Assembly (NCBI RefSeq): GCF_005930355.1
Contig: NZ_VDBO01000002.1
Coordinates: 558,001-622,000, forward strand
Direction: 5' to 3'
DNA length: 64,000 nt
Source: Paenibacillus sinopodophylli
GTDB taxonomy: Bacteria; Bacillota; Bacilli; Paenibacillales; Paenibacillaceae
Within the stretch, counting starts at the first letter, position 1. Every line of letters starts with the position of its first letter. Below the pieces are notes generated by a model that did not search any database, was not told the origin of the DNA, and saw only the letters and a list, made by a program, of their open reading frames with translations. Shown here piece after piece: positions 44,501-53,452 of the stretch. Position numbers and translations under genes: made by a program.

Positions 44501-44665
44501 TTATGAGTTGTCTAAACGAAACTCATTGTAGTCAATATCATCCCAACCTTGTGTAGTAAGGAAGGCTTCTTCGTCAAAGCCAATCGCAGCCAGAGCTTCA
44601 GTGACAGTCATTGAGCGGTTTGTTAAAACTTCGCCAACTAGAACATCTTCATAATAAATCTTCAT
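44501..44665 (-). CDS. 54-residue acidic protein
   Basis: Minus strand ATG at 44665 with GAGAGGATGATG upstream. Encodes a protein beginning MKIYYEDVLVGEVLTNRSMT and continuing VTEALAAIGFDEEAFLTTQG, soluble and acidic. The size and composition match small phage-like proteins of unknown role. It is divergent from the polymerase gene. Confidence 0.6.
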   Translation of the reverse strand: MKIYYEDVLVGEVLTNRSMTVTEALAAIGFDEEAFLTTQGWDDIDYNEFRLDNS

Positions 44666-44873
44666 GATAATCATCATCCTCTCGCCTCATTTGGTCGTTC
44701 AGATTATTGGTTTTCTATTAGTATAAAGTATTATTTTTACGAATGTTTTCTTTTGGGATTAATTTTCTTTGTTCTTTACCTGTTGCAATACTCTTTTTCA
44801 TAACGTAGATATAAGCCGATGTATATGTCATTTTTTTTATCTTGAATAAAAAGCTCAAATCCGAATATAATAG

Positions 44874-44885
44874 GAACATGTGTTC
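44874..44885 (+). promoter_or_regulatory. LexA (DinR) SOS box
   Basis: GAACATGTGTTC matches the Bacillus-type GAAC-N4-GTTC box exactly and lies 18 bases before the start of the Y-family polymerase. Confidence 0.88.
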
Positions 44886-44903
44886 TTGTTTGGAGGAATT
44901 AAT

Positions 44904-46145
44904 ATGACTAAGACAAGCAAACGATCCATTATGCTTATCGACATGCAATCCTTCTATGCATCCGTTGAGAAAGCAAACTTCCCTGAATATAAAAACAAAC
45001 CTCTTGTAGTGGCAGGCGATCCAGAGAGAAGATCGGGTATTATTTTGGCAGCATGTCCACTTGCGAAAAAGTTTGGTGTAACAACTGCTGAAGCATTGTG
45101 GCAAGCTCTAAAAAAATGTCCCGACTTGGTAATTATTCGACCACACATGGAGCAATACATCAAAGTTTCCATGCAGATTACAAGCATTTTGGAGACGTAC
45201 AGTGACCTTGTAGAATCGTACAGTATTGATGAATTGTTTATTGATTGTTCAGGTTCACTGCACTTGTTTGGAAACTCAATAACTGAGATGGCTAAACTTA
45301 TTCAAACAAGAATCATGTCTGAAACAGGAGTATATGCAAGAGCTGGAATTGGTGAAAACAAGGTGATTGCAAAGCTGTGCTGCGACATGATCGCCAAGAA
45401 AAATGCTAACGGTATATTTTATCTCAAAAAAGATGAGTTAGATCAACATATCTGGAATAATCCAATACGTGATATGTGGGGCATTGGTTCACGCATGGAG
45501 AAGCATCTTTTAAAATTGGGAATCAGAACAATTGGCGATCTAGCCAATACCCCAATTAAGAGATTGAGTAAGTGGGGGGTAAATGGCCAGGTCATTTGGA
45601 GAGTTGCTAACGGTATTGATGACTCGCCAGTAACTCCAAGCACACATAGCCAACAAAAGGTAATTGGCAACGGTATGACGCTTCCTAAAGACTACAGGGA
45701 GGCATGGGAAGTTGAAGTGGTGTTGCTTGATTTGTGTTCTCAGATTTGCAGGAGAACTAGAGAAAAAGGCTTAATGGGCTCTGTAGTTTCAATGGGTCTC
45801 TCGGGCGCGGATTGGGATAATCCAACTGGATTCAGCAGGCAAATGAAGCTTAGTGATCCTACAAACGTCACAGTAGATGTATTCTCTGCCATTAAAAAAT
45901 TGTTTTATGCTCATTGGGATAGAATGCCTGTACGAAGATTAAGTGTTGCCATTTCTAATCTAACCAGTGCTGACACTTATCAACTTACAATGTTTGATGA
46001 CTTCGAGAAGAAAAGAGCAGTGGATAAGGTCATGGACGACATTAAGGATCGATTTGGAGAGGTATCCATACTTAGAGCTAGCTCATTAACCAGCGCTGGT
46101 CAAGCAAAGGACAGGAATTCAAAAATCGGAGGGCATTATAAATGA
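44904..46145 (+). CDS. Y-family DNA polymerase, UvrX/YqjW-like
   Basis: 413 residues from ATG 44904 (TTTGGAGGAA). Polymerase motifs: IMLIDMQSFYASVEKAN (metal Asp), SGIILAACPLAKKFGV, and VESYSIDELFIDCSG (catalytic Asp-Glu). HhH-type IWGIGSRMEKHLLKLGIRTI variants and a little-finger domain follow. These enzymes bypass damaged bases with low fidelity. The UvrX/YqjW subgroup is mobile and normally pairs with a YolD-like gene, as here. SOS control through the LexA box is expected. Confidence 0.93.
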   Translation: MTKTSKRSIMLIDMQSFYASVEKANFPEYKNKPLVVAGDPERRSGIILAACPLAKKFGVTTAEALWQALKKCPDLVIIRPHMEQYIKVSMQITSILETYSDLVESYSIDELFIDCSGSLHLFGNSITEMAKLIQTRIMSETGVYARAGIGENKVIAKLCCDMIAKKNANGIFYLKKDELDQHIWNNPIRDMWGIGSRMEKHLLKLGIRTIGDLANTPIKRLSKWGVNGQVIWRVANGIDDSPVTPSTHSQQKVIGNGMTLPKDYREAWEVEVVLLDLCSQICRRTREKGLMGSVVSMGLSGADWDNPTGFSRQMKLSDPTNVTVDVFSAIKKLFYAHWDRMPVRRLSVAISNLTSADTYQLTMFDDFEKKRAVDKVMDDIKDRFGEVSILRASSLTSAGQAKDRNSKIGGHYK

Positions 46146-46468
46146 AAAAAAAACTAACTGGAAATGGTCTTTGGGAATCATCTCGTATGATGCTGCCTGA
46201 AAATAAGGTTGCCATTAATAAGCTGTTTGTTGAAAAGCAAAAGCGGCAGCGTACGGAATTGGATGAGCAGGAATGCACAATTATCTCGCAGCTCTTTGAT
46301 GCTTCGCTTAACAACCGACAGGAGATTAAGCTGCAGATGTTTCATCCGACTGAGGAGTTGGAGGTTATCGGAATTATTGATCGGGTTGATCAGCTCAACG
46401 GGCGTTTCATGGTCGATGGCGAATGGTTTGTGATTCGCGATATTGAAGGTGTGAGTATTGAGCATTGA
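46142..46468 (+). CDS. YolD-like protein
   Basis: 108 residues; its ATG overlaps the polymerase stop. YolD-like features are NGLWESSRMMLPENK at the N-terminus and the beta-rich end VIGIIDRVDQLNGRFMVDGE. YolD-like proteins accompany UvrX-type polymerases and probably act with them or regulate them; the biochemical role is not established. Confidence 0.88.
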   Translation: MKKKLTGNGLWESSRMMLPENKVAINKLFVEKQKRQRTELDEQECTIISQLFDASLNNRQEIKLQMFHPTEELEVIGIIDRVDQLNGRFMVDGEWFVIRDIEGVSIEH

Positions 46469-46646
46469 CCGTCAAAAACTTATCGTACATCTTGAAGGCA
46501 AGGCTGAAGAGCTGCGTTTGAAAATTGAGTGCTTTGATGAATCAGAAGGGATTGACAGTGGCATGGTGCTCATGTGGCTTGCTAAAAAGATCGTACTCAC
46601 GCATCTGCTGAGCGATTTGCATAAAGGACATTTTGATAAAGGATAG
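46458..46646 (+). CDS. Small helical protein in the polymerase operon
   Basis: 62 residues; TTG 46458 overlaps the YolD stop region, with GAAGGTG before it. Helical and charged (LEGKAEELRLKIECFDESEG). A third small gene commonly follows yolD/uvrX pairs. Its function is unknown. A terminator follows at 46784. Confidence 0.62.
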   Translation: MSIDRQKLIVHLEGKAEELRLKIECFDESEGIDSGMVLMWLAKKIVLTHLLSDLHKGHFDKG

Positions 46647-46783
46647 TAGATTTAACTTCAATTTAGCTTATCCTTTATTGACTTGGGGTAGCAATCTGTC
46701 GCGGTTTACTGATGGAGGAGCAGGACGAAATACAGACTCGTACTGGAGCAGCCCACTAGCATCAATAGATCATGTCGGACCAC

Positions 46784-46816
46784 CCGCACTTCTCTCAAGG
46801 GGAAGTGCGGTTTTTT
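46784..46816 (+). terminator. Terminator of the polymerase operon
   Basis: CCGCACTTC (46784-46792) pairs with GAAGTGCGG (46802-46810), followed by TTTTTTC. Confidence 0.87.
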
Positions 46817-47167
46817 CTTTTGAAGTATGTAACTATCCCATGAATCAAATCCTAACCACTCACTCATGATGTTCATCATCTAATTTACTTTTTTTATTGA
46901 TTTTTGCTACCGTTCCTATAGAGAGGTTTTATTTTAGGACGAGTTCTTTGCTTTTGATCCCGTTTTTTAGATCCTTAAGAATAGCTAGCTTTCCTAATAG
47001 CATCAGGAGTTTCTTTGTGTATATTTATCGTTCCAATAGTCGGATAAGCTGCGTGTATCATCTTTTCTATGTTCTGGCCAAATGGTCGATATGGAAAGTT
47101 CAAATCCCGACTTGGCTAATAGAGATAGAATATTAACGTTGAATGGGAATGACCTCAATAAAAACAA
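46817..47167. other. Gap without a supported gene
   Basis: Only broken frames are found. On the minus strand, pieces such as MIHAAYPTIGTINIHKETPD and, in another frame, ISTIWPEHRKDDTRSLSDYW read like eroded coding sequence, but no family is recognisable. Confidence 0.35.
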
Positions 47168-47971
47168 CTACTCTATTGCAAGGCTGATTTTCGTGATAAA
47201 GTCATCTTCGTTATTGGCTGCCATTGAATCGACTAGATACTCTTCAAATGCATTTCCGGAAACACGAAAACCGCGATTATTAATTTGATTTAGTATGAAC
47301 GGATAGACTTCCGGTATGCTATCATAGCTACCTTTGTGATATAGAATTGCATAAAGACCTGCTGATTTTAATACTGAATTTGGGTTTTCTATACGGGTAA
47401 ATAAACGATCAACCTTGCTAAATCTACCCTCCATAATATCCTCCTTGGCAATTACAGAGCCAATATACGCAATACCTTTTAAACCCGTTTGCTCCAAAAA
47501 TACTTCGTATTCGTATGTCCATTCCTCATTTGAAGTGATACCTGGGTTCGATTCACTGTAAATTAACGGTTCCTCAGACAACTCTTCGATCAAAACTTCC
47601 CCAAAGGCAGCTTTATCAATTTCTTCCGATGTGTACTTTATCTTAGAAAGTAACCAATGAATTTCCTGCAGTTTTTTGATTTCCTCTTCTACTTTTAAAA
47701 GTTGGTCTTCTGCAAGTTTTGATAGCTTCTCAGTTGATGGTGAGCTGAAATAGTTCTTCAGTTCTTTAATAGGGAAGTTTAACGCTCGAAGGGACTGAAT
47801 TGCCCAAAATGTATCAAGCTGCTGCATCGTGTAAAATCTGTAGCCATTATCACTTATTCCAGCCGGCTGGAACAGCTCGATTTTATCATAGTAAAGCAAA
47901 GTGTCTTTTTTGATTCCAAACTGCTTGGCAAATTCACCGGTATAAAACGTTTTTAGATGTTCTCTGTTCAA
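47168..47971 (-). CDS. BmrR-like MerR regulator with GyrI-like effector domain
   Basis: 267 residues. MerR helix-turn-helix at residues 8-75 (YTGEFAKQFGIKKDTLLYYD, NGYRFYTMQQLDTFWAIQSL), a coiled coil near 85-115, and a GyrI-like ligand-binding domain from about 125 (GLYAILYHKGSYDSIPEVYP, GNAFEEYLVDSM). BmrR-type regulators sense lipophilic cationic or similar drugs and untwist their promoters. It is divergent from the M20-GyrI gene, with a 13-bp palindrome in between. So it probably controls both. Confidence 0.9.
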   Translation of the reverse strand: MNREHLKTFYTGEFAKQFGIKKDTLLYYDKIELFQPAGISDNGYRFYTMQQLDTFWAIQSLRALNFPIKELKNYFSSPSTEKLSKLAEDQLLKVEEEIKKLQEIHWLLSKIKYTSEEIDKAAFGEVLIEELSEEPLIYSESNPGITSNEEWTYEYEVFLEQTGLKGIAYIGSVIAKEDIMEGRFSKVDRLFTRIENPNSVLKSAGLYAILYHKGSYDSIPEVYPFILNQINNRGFRVSGNAFEEYLVDSMAANNEDDFITKISLAIE

Positions 47972-47994
47972 AAGTAAAAACTCCCCCTTTACTG

Positions 47995-48007
47995 TGGAGT
48001 AACTCCA
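47995..48007. promoter_or_regulatory. MerR-type dyad operator
   Basis: TGGAGTAACTCCA is a perfect palindrome in the divergent gap, close to the MerR start. Its position suits autoregulation and control of the M20-GyrI gene. Confidence 0.65.
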
Positions 48008-48118
48008 TGCCTTATGCTAACACTAGTCCAGACAGTTGTCATTTGGTTTATGAAACACCTACATGTTTAGGGCTTTCTCAGTATCGCAAAGTATAGATCA
48101 CTAAAAGGAGACAAGGAT

Positions 48119-49936
48119 ATGGATCAAAAAAAGTACACCTATCAGTTAAAGCAGGTTCGTCATCAAATCATGGATTGGGTCGAGCGTGACAAGGAGAGAA
48201 TCGTCGACTTTTTCTCTAGTCTCGTCCAGTGCGAGACTCCGAGCCCTCCGGGTGATACACGAGAAGCAATGGAGTTGGTCAAGAGCTACCTCAACAACGA
48301 AGGGCTTTCATACAAAGAAGTCAACGCTGAAGAAACCATGCCGAATATTATTTCTTCGGTGCAGATGCCAAGTGAGGGTCGGCATCTGATGTTCAATGGG
48401 CATCTGGATGTGCTGCCTGCTGGTGATGAGCCGGGGTGGAATGACGATCCATGGAGCGGAAAGATCGCAGACGGACGGGTGTGGGGGCGCGGTACATCTG
48501 ATATGAAGGCAGGTGTAACAGCGATGCTCTTTGCATATAACTACCTTTTTCAATTACGAGATCAACTGAAAGGCAAGTTGTCGCTAACCGTCGTCTCAGA
48601 TGAAGAGACCGGATATGGACGGGGCACCGGTTATATGTTCGAGCAGATTGAGAGCGAAATGGAAGCAGACTGTGTCCTTACCGCAGAGCCATCCGGAACA
48701 GATGCAATCTCGTACGCATCGAAAGGCTACATGCAATTCACTGTACGGGTAGCGACGCGAGGTGCCATATCGGGGTATCCGAATGAAAGTAAAAGCTCAA
48801 TTCGTATCTCCTCCGATATCATCCGTGACCTTGATGAATTAGAAGACATCAAGATAGAGGTTCCAACTTCGATTATGGGTATAATCTCCGATCCGCTTCG
48901 GCACGAGCGATATGATGAGCTGAGAGGAGACGGTGCGGCTGACATTTTGCCGTTAATCACGGTGAACGTCGGAATGATCAAAGGCGGCAGTTCGCCAAGT
49001 GTGATTTCTCCCGATTGTACATTCTCGGTATCAGTTGTTCTTCCTGTCGGTACCGATGCGTACGTGGTATTCTCGAAAGCCAGAGAAATCGTCGCTCGCT
49101 ATCCCGAGGCGAGCATCGAATTGGAGGGCGTCGATTCGGCGGATGTTTCCAACCCAGAAAGTGAGATGGCTAATATCTTGCAAGAAACCGTAAAAGGCTT
49201 GGGGTGGAACAAGCCTGAGATGGTTCCCGATGTTGCAATTTCTGATTGTCGTTACTGGCGATACCGTGGAACACCGGCCTACTGGTATGGTCCAGACGGG
49301 AGCGATTGCAGTGCAGCTAACGAGTCAGTATCAATTGAAGAATTGCTCCATATCGTTCGCACTCACGCTCTTGCTGCCGCTCAGTACCTCATTAAAGAGC
49401 TAGATGATACAGAAGAATATAAACGAGAAGAATCGGAAGTATCTGAAATAAAAATGAAGTACGCCGCACACAAACCGGTGATTAAATCTGTACCACCTTT
49501 GCGCGTCGCCCGTATTACAGCAAAAGCAAAGAGTTTCAATCACATTGATACGATCCTAGGACCGCTCTTCGATCAACTCTACCTTAGTCTTACTGAGGCA
49601 GGAGTAAGTGTCGGGGCCGTGCCGCTAGCTACTTATGAGGAAGATGAGGAGGGTAACGGTTACGAGTTGATTGTGGCCGCAGCATACCCTGTTGGACCGG
49701 AGGTAGTCTCTGGAGACGGATTCGAGGTTGTCGAACTGCCCGGTTTTGAATCTGCTGTTACGACGGTCCATCGCGGCTCGGAAACCACCGACTCCACCTG
49801 GAATAAACTCCGTCGTTGGATCAGTAGACAAGGCTATCGGCCGCAGGAGGTATACCGTGAGTTCTACATCGTGGCTCAACCGAATCCGCGTGAACTCTGG
49901 GCTACCGAATTACAGCAACTCATCACACGCAAATAA
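48119..49936 (+). CDS. M20-family peptidase/deacylase fused to a GyrI-like domain
   Basis: 605 residues; ATG 48119 eight bases after AAAAGGAGA. Residues 25-430 form an M20 (ArgE/DapE-like) enzyme: HLMFNGHLDVLPAGDEPGW (His and Asp ligands), GRGTSDMKAGV, the EE pair in VVSDEETGYG, and LTAEPSG. The final metal ligand, normally His in a segment like AHxxNE.VS, appears as Ser in DCSAANESVSIEEL. From about residue 450, PLRVARITAKAKSFNHIDTI, YELIVAAAYPVGPEVVSGDG and QEVYREFYIV form a GyrI-like domain. Known GyrI-like proteins bind or hydrolyse drug-like ligands. The fusion is unusual; drug inactivation is a hypothesis only. Confidence 0.88.
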   Translation: MDQKKYTYQLKQVRHQIMDWVERDKERIVDFFSSLVQCETPSPPGDTREAMELVKSYLNNEGLSYKEVNAEETMPNIISSVQMPSEGRHLMFNGHLDVLPAGDEPGWNDDPWSGKIADGRVWGRGTSDMKAGVTAMLFAYNYLFQLRDQLKGKLSLTVVSDEETGYGRGTGYMFEQIESEMEADCVLTAEPSGTDAISYASKGYMQFTVRVATRGAISGYPNESKSSIRISSDIIRDLDELEDIKIEVPTSIMGIISDPLRHERYDELRGDGAADILPLITVNVGMIKGGSSPSVISPDCTFSVSVVLPVGTDAYVVFSKAREIVARYPEASIELEGVDSADVSNPESEMANILQETVKGLGWNKPEMVPDVAISDCRYWRYRGTPAYWYGPDGSDCSAANESVSIEELLHIVRTHALAAAQYLIKELDDTEEYKREESEVSEIKMKYAAHKPVIKSVPPLRVARITAKAKSFNHIDTILGPLFDQLYLSLTEAGVSVGAVPLATYEEDEEGNGYELIVAAAYPVGPEVVSGDGFEVVELPGFESAVTTVHRGSETTDSTWNKLRRWISRQGYRPQEVYREFYIVAQPNPRELWATELQQLITRK

Positions 49937-50191
49937 ACAGCACGTAGAGAGGATCCGCCAGTCTGATTGCCAGAACTAATGCGACACACCAGACGATCTA
50001 AAAAAAGGCCTCTACTTTATGCTACTATACAATCAAACATTGTAAGGTTCGAGGTATCCACGAGATTTTAGTACGAATGACTATGGTGGGAGAAAAGTGG
50101 TGGGTTCTCGCTATTATATGTATGGCTATAGGTGAAATCAATTGTCATACTCGGTCTTCCGAGCCATACAAAAAGTAGAAGGAGAATAAAA

Positions 50192-50782
50192 ATGAAAAAC
50201 ATATTTGCAGCGGGACAAAATGATATTGATATTGTAACTCGTATGGCGTATACGTTTTGGGGTTATATTTTAAAGGATGAAACAGAGGAATTCAAGCGTT
50301 TTATTACTGAATACAGCGTTCGAGTTGATAAAGTGAGCTACGGATATTCTTATGGCTATAATGATCCTGAACCTGTAGCATTTTTGTTGGTAGCTGAACC
50401 GTATGATAAGGAATACTCTGATATTTGGTATGACGAGTGTATCAAGCGATTTTCTAATCGTGAGCAAATAATTGCACAGGAGTACCAGGAATATTTTGCG
50501 GAAAATGCAAAGGCCCTCACCAAGCATATGCAGCCAGGTGATCTTAAAATCAGCTTTTTAATTAGCAGTCAGCGAGGATGCGGTAGTATTTTGTTAAACC
50601 ATTTGGAAGAAATCTGTCGTCGTGAGGGAGGAAAAGCACTATATCTTTGGACTGATACAACATGTAACCACTCTTACTACGATAAAAAGGGATTTGAGAA
50701 GGTTGAGCAATGTGTGCACGATTTGTCAGACGGCGAAGTGCTGACAACCATGATATACCGTAAAATCATTCATGGTGTATAG
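50192..50782 (+). CDS. GNAT-family N-acetyltransferase
   Basis: 196 residues from ATG 50192 (AGAAGGAGAA); the frame extends upstream without a better site. C-terminal GNAT features: ISFLISSQRGCGSILLNHLE (acetyl-CoA loop region) and CNHSYYDKKGFEKVEQ. Substrate unknown. It lies after the M20-GyrI gene and before a long gap, so it may be part of the same drug-response group. Confidence 0.82.
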   Translation: MKNIFAAGQNDIDIVTRMAYTFWGYILKDETEEFKRFITEYSVRVDKVSYGYSYGYNDPEPVAFLLVAEPYDKEYSDIWYDECIKRFSNREQIIAQEYQEYFAENAKALTKHMQPGDLKISFLISSQRGCGSILLNHLEEICRREGGKALYLWTDTTCNHSYYDKKGFEKVEQCVHDLSDGEVLTTMIYRKIIHGV

Positions 50783-50804
50783 GACGTGTTGTTTATCTAG
50801 AAAA

Positions 50805-50848
50805 CGTGAGAAACTGTTATCAAAATAGTTTTGTCTCGCATTTTTTTT
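50805..50848 (+). terminator. Terminator after the acetyltransferase
   Basis: GTGAGA-AACT pairs imperfectly with AGTTTTGTCTCGC, followed by eight T (50841-50848). Confidence 0.6.
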
Positions 50849-50910
50849 AATCAAAGTCTTGTCGTTTATTTAAGTAGTTCAATGTTGGTGTAAGGCTAGA
50901 TCTTGTTCAG

Positions 50911-51043
50911 CGACATAAAATTGACCTGTTTCAGTTCCATATAGAATAAGCTTTTTAAGCATAAAACAGGTTACTTTTATATCTTTTATTTACGACATAA
51001 AAATAACCTGTTTTTATTTATTGTATATAAAACTTACCTGTTT
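50911..51043. repeat. Four copies of a CATAAAATTGACCTGTTT-like element
   Basis: Plus-orientation copies start at 50911, 50993 and 51023, and an inverted copy lies at 50963-50983. All share ATAAAA, then TNACCTGTTT, and two begin CGACATAAAA. Related copies in the opposite orientation lie at 53269 and 53306, next to the tyrosine recombinase. The rest of 50849-51594 holds no supported gene. Confidence 0.6.
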
Positions 51044-51594
51044 ATAGAAAAGGTGTACAAAGAAAATAAAATAGTAGACCGACGTTGTTGGTTCTACGTA
51101 GTTTTCAAATTCTAGATTTTGAAGCCTATCATAAATAAGTTTTAGATTAATAACGCATGTTCCGCATCGAGTGTAAATATCCAAAGAAAATAAAAAATTA
51201 GACTGGCAAGTCAACTGCAACTTTGCTGGTCGAATTGAGTCGTGTCTAACCAATCACGCTGAATCAGCGCTTCCGAAAGATCAACTAGGAGATCGAGCCG
51301 CAGATTCGCCGTGCAGCTGGTCTCCGACGTGACAGTCTACAACTTTATTTTCTGAGTTTATCAAGACTTAAATTTAGGAAAGTTAGTTTAGCATGTTGCT
51401 CTAAGTGGTAAAAGCCTATTTATTGAACTAACCGTTCGCTGTTAGTTTAGTGATTCTATATTTTTGAGAAAAATATCTCTCCCACGATATTCATTACATT
51501 CTCTCAACCACTCTACAGCGGGGAGATTAGTTGGGTGGGTGAAACTGTTGTATAATTTAATTAAAGCCAACTTGAATCATTGAAGGGGATAATT

Positions 51595-51984
51595 ATGAAA
51601 TATAGTATAAGCGAAATCGAAGAAATAACGGGATTAACAGCCTCTACTCTTCGTTATTATGAGCAAGAGGGGATTCTGCCAAATGTGAATCGAAATTCTC
51701 GTGGGAGAAGAGAATATACAGACGAAGTTTTGAATTGGCTCGAATTAGTTGTTGCATTGAAAGATACTGGCATGTCTATCGAGGAGATCAAAGACTATAC
51801 AACGCTTATTCGTCAGGGAGATGAGACACTAAATGCAAGGAGGAATTTTCTGTCCGAGCACAAAGTGAAAGTGGAGAAAAGAGTAGCGCAAACGCAATTT
51901 CATCTCGAAAAAATCATTCGCAAAATCGCGATTTATGATATCTTGATGCATAAGAAGATGACAAGTAAAGAAACTTTAATTTAG
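51595..51984 (+). CDS. MerR-family regulator
   Basis: 129 residues from ATG 51595 (GAAGGGGA). MerR helix-turn-helix (YSISEIEEITGLTASTLRYY, RGRREYTDEVLNWLELVVAL) plus a coiled coil (KVKVEKRVAQTQFHLEKIIR), with no ligand domain. It is followed directly by a MerR-type promoter and the SDR gene, the usual arrangement for a regulator and its single target. Confidence 0.9.
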   Translation: MKYSISEIEEITGLTASTLRYYEQEGILPNVNRNSRGRREYTDEVLNWLELVVALKDTGMSIEEIKDYTTLIRQGDETLNARRNFLSEHKVKVEKRVAQTQFHLEKIIRKIAIYDILMHKKMTSKETLI

Positions 51985-51991
51985 CCCCCTA

Positions 51992-52022
51992 TTGACTTAA
52001 AGTTTACTTTAAGTAGTAAACT
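51992..52022 (+). promoter_or_regulatory. MerR-type promoter of the SDR gene
   Basis: TTGACT (51992-51997) and TAAACT (52017-52022) are separated by 19 bp, the long spacer typical of MerR control. The spacer contains the perfect dyad ACTTAAAG-TTTA-CTTTAAGT (51995-52014). Confidence 0.85.
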
Positions 52023-52053
52023 TCGAAATAGATAACTTGAAGGAGTGATTATT

Positions 52054-52899
52054 TTGTCTCAAAAAGATAAAGTTTGGTTTATTACTGGATGCTCAACTGG
52101 ATTTGGCCGTCATATTGCGGAATATGCGATTGATGCAGGATATAAAGTTGTCGTGACTGCCCGCAATGTGGAGCAGATTCATGATATCACAGCTAAATCT
52201 GAAGAAAACACACTGGCTCTGTCATTAGATGTGACCAATCAAGATCAAATCAACAGTGCTGTCACCAAAACGATTGAGAAGTTTGGCCGTATTGATGTGC
52301 TCGTGAATAATGCTGGTATAGGTTATTTCGGTTCGGTTGAGGAAAGTGTAGAAGAAGAAACTCGCAAAATGTTCGAAATTAATTTTTGGGGACTCATGCA
52401 TGTGACTAACGCCGTGTTGCCGCAAATGAGAAGCCAGAAATCTGGCCATATCATTAATTTCTCTTCAATCGGCGGCTTAACTTCATTCCCGACACTTGGT
52501 TATTACCACGCAACAAAATATGCCGTTGAGGGTATTTCCGAAAGTCTCGCGCAAGAAGTAGCCCCTTTCAACATTCATGTGACACTGATCGAGCCAAGTG
52601 GATTCCGTACGGACTGGGGCGGTCGTTCTTCGGTTAAAACTGACACAACTATTCCTGAATTGAAGGATTCGTTTGTTGGCCAAATGCTGAATTCTGTCCA
52701 GCATGGGGCAGGGCAAGAAGCTGGCGACCCTGCCAAGGCAGCACAAGCGGTTATAAAAGTCGTTGAAGCAGAAAAGCCTCCGCTTCGCCTGCTCCTTGGA
52801 GAAGGAGCATATAAAGCAGCCACATATAAATTCACAAACTTACTTGCAAGTATCGAAGAATGGAAAGAAACAACGATTAACGCCGATTTCAAAGAATAA
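52054..52899 (+). CDS. Short-chain dehydrogenase/reductase
   Basis: 281 residues from TTG 52054 (AAGGAG at 52040-52045). Rossmann motif VWFITGCSTGFGRHIAEYAI, NAG motif VLVNNAGIGYFG, catalytic Ser in INFSSIGG and YHATKYAVEGIS (Tyr-Lys). Classical SDR with NADP-type features; substrate unknown. Probably induced by the MerR regulator encoded upstream, for example under aldehyde or quinone stress. Confidence 0.92.
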   Translation: MSQKDKVWFITGCSTGFGRHIAEYAIDAGYKVVVTARNVEQIHDITAKSEENTLALSLDVTNQDQINSAVTKTIEKFGRIDVLVNNAGIGYFGSVEESVEEETRKMFEINFWGLMHVTNAVLPQMRSQKSGHIINFSSIGGLTSFPTLGYYHATKYAVEGISESLAQEVAPFNIHVTLIEPSGFRTDWGGRSSVKTDTTIPELKDSFVGQMLNSVQHGAGQEAGDPAKAAQAVIKVVEAEKPPLRLLLGEGAYKAATYKFTNLLASIEEWKETTINADFKE

Positions 52900-52916
52900 A
52901 GCACTTATTAAATTAA

Positions 52917-52952
52917 AGGGTTGTCTGACTTTCATAGTCGGACAACCCTATT
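52917..52952 (+). terminator. Hairpin terminator after the SDR gene
   Basis: AGGGTTGTCTGAC (52917-52929) pairs with GTCGGACAACCCT (52937-52949) with one G-U, followed by ATTATT. The T-run is weak. Confidence 0.65.
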
Positions 52953-53268
52953 ATTCAATAAAGAGTAAGTTGGACCATGTACATAGGTGGTAAACTGTAA
53001 GATAAAATTAATTTTCTCATGCAACTAATCTCCCCCTTAGTTTAATAAAAAGAACGCTCCAGCGCCTTCGCTTGGTCACGTCCTCCTCATTATTTTTCAT
53101 TTCCAATCACCTTTTAAAGAACGTACGCGGGTAGAATGTAGTGCTTAAACAGGGGACTTATCTTAACCTAAGCACTAAGAAAATACTTTATTTTCTTCTG
53201 ACAAAAGGTAATTATGCAATATTAATTAGTCCGAATAGTAACATTCTTGAAGGAATAATTATATAGGG

Positions 53269-53328
53269 AAAACAGGTCATCTCTTGTCGCAGATCCACAG
53301 AAAGCAAATACAGGTCATCATTTTGTCG
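53269..53328. repeat. Two inverted copies of the CATAAAATTGACCTGTTT-like element
   Basis: AAAACAGGTCATCTCTTGTC (53269) and TACAGGTCATCATTTTGTCG (53309) are reverse-oriented relatives of the copies at 50911-51043. They lie just before the tyrosine recombinase, where arm-type sites are expected. Apart from the repeats and the palindrome at 53377, the gap 52953-53452 shows no gene. Confidence 0.55.
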
Positions 53329-53376
53329 CTGGACAGATCTGATCTTGGTCATCTTCACTAACGTGAAAATAACAAT

Positions 53377-53404
53377 AGTTCCTAGAAGATACCTTCTAGG
53401 AACT
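53377..53404. repeat. Perfect 12-bp inverted repeat before the recombinase
   Basis: AGTTCCTAGAAG and CTTCTAGGAACT are separated by ATAC. The next bases are GTTTGTG, so it could be a terminator, but an inverted repeat of this size beside repeated arm-like sites also fits a recombinase core site. Confidence 0.6.
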
Positions 53405-53452
53405 GTTTGTGATATAATCTAATCAGAAACATGCATTGAGGAGTTGTCATAA

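Noticed and set aside
46633..46869. Plus-strand frame of 78 codons
   Set aside because: It reads straight through the strong terminator at 46784 and has no ribosome site.
51014..51253. Minus-strand frame of 79 codons in the gap before the MerR gene
   Set aside because: Low-complexity, no ribosome site, and overlaps the repeated CATAAAATTGACCTGTTT-like elements.
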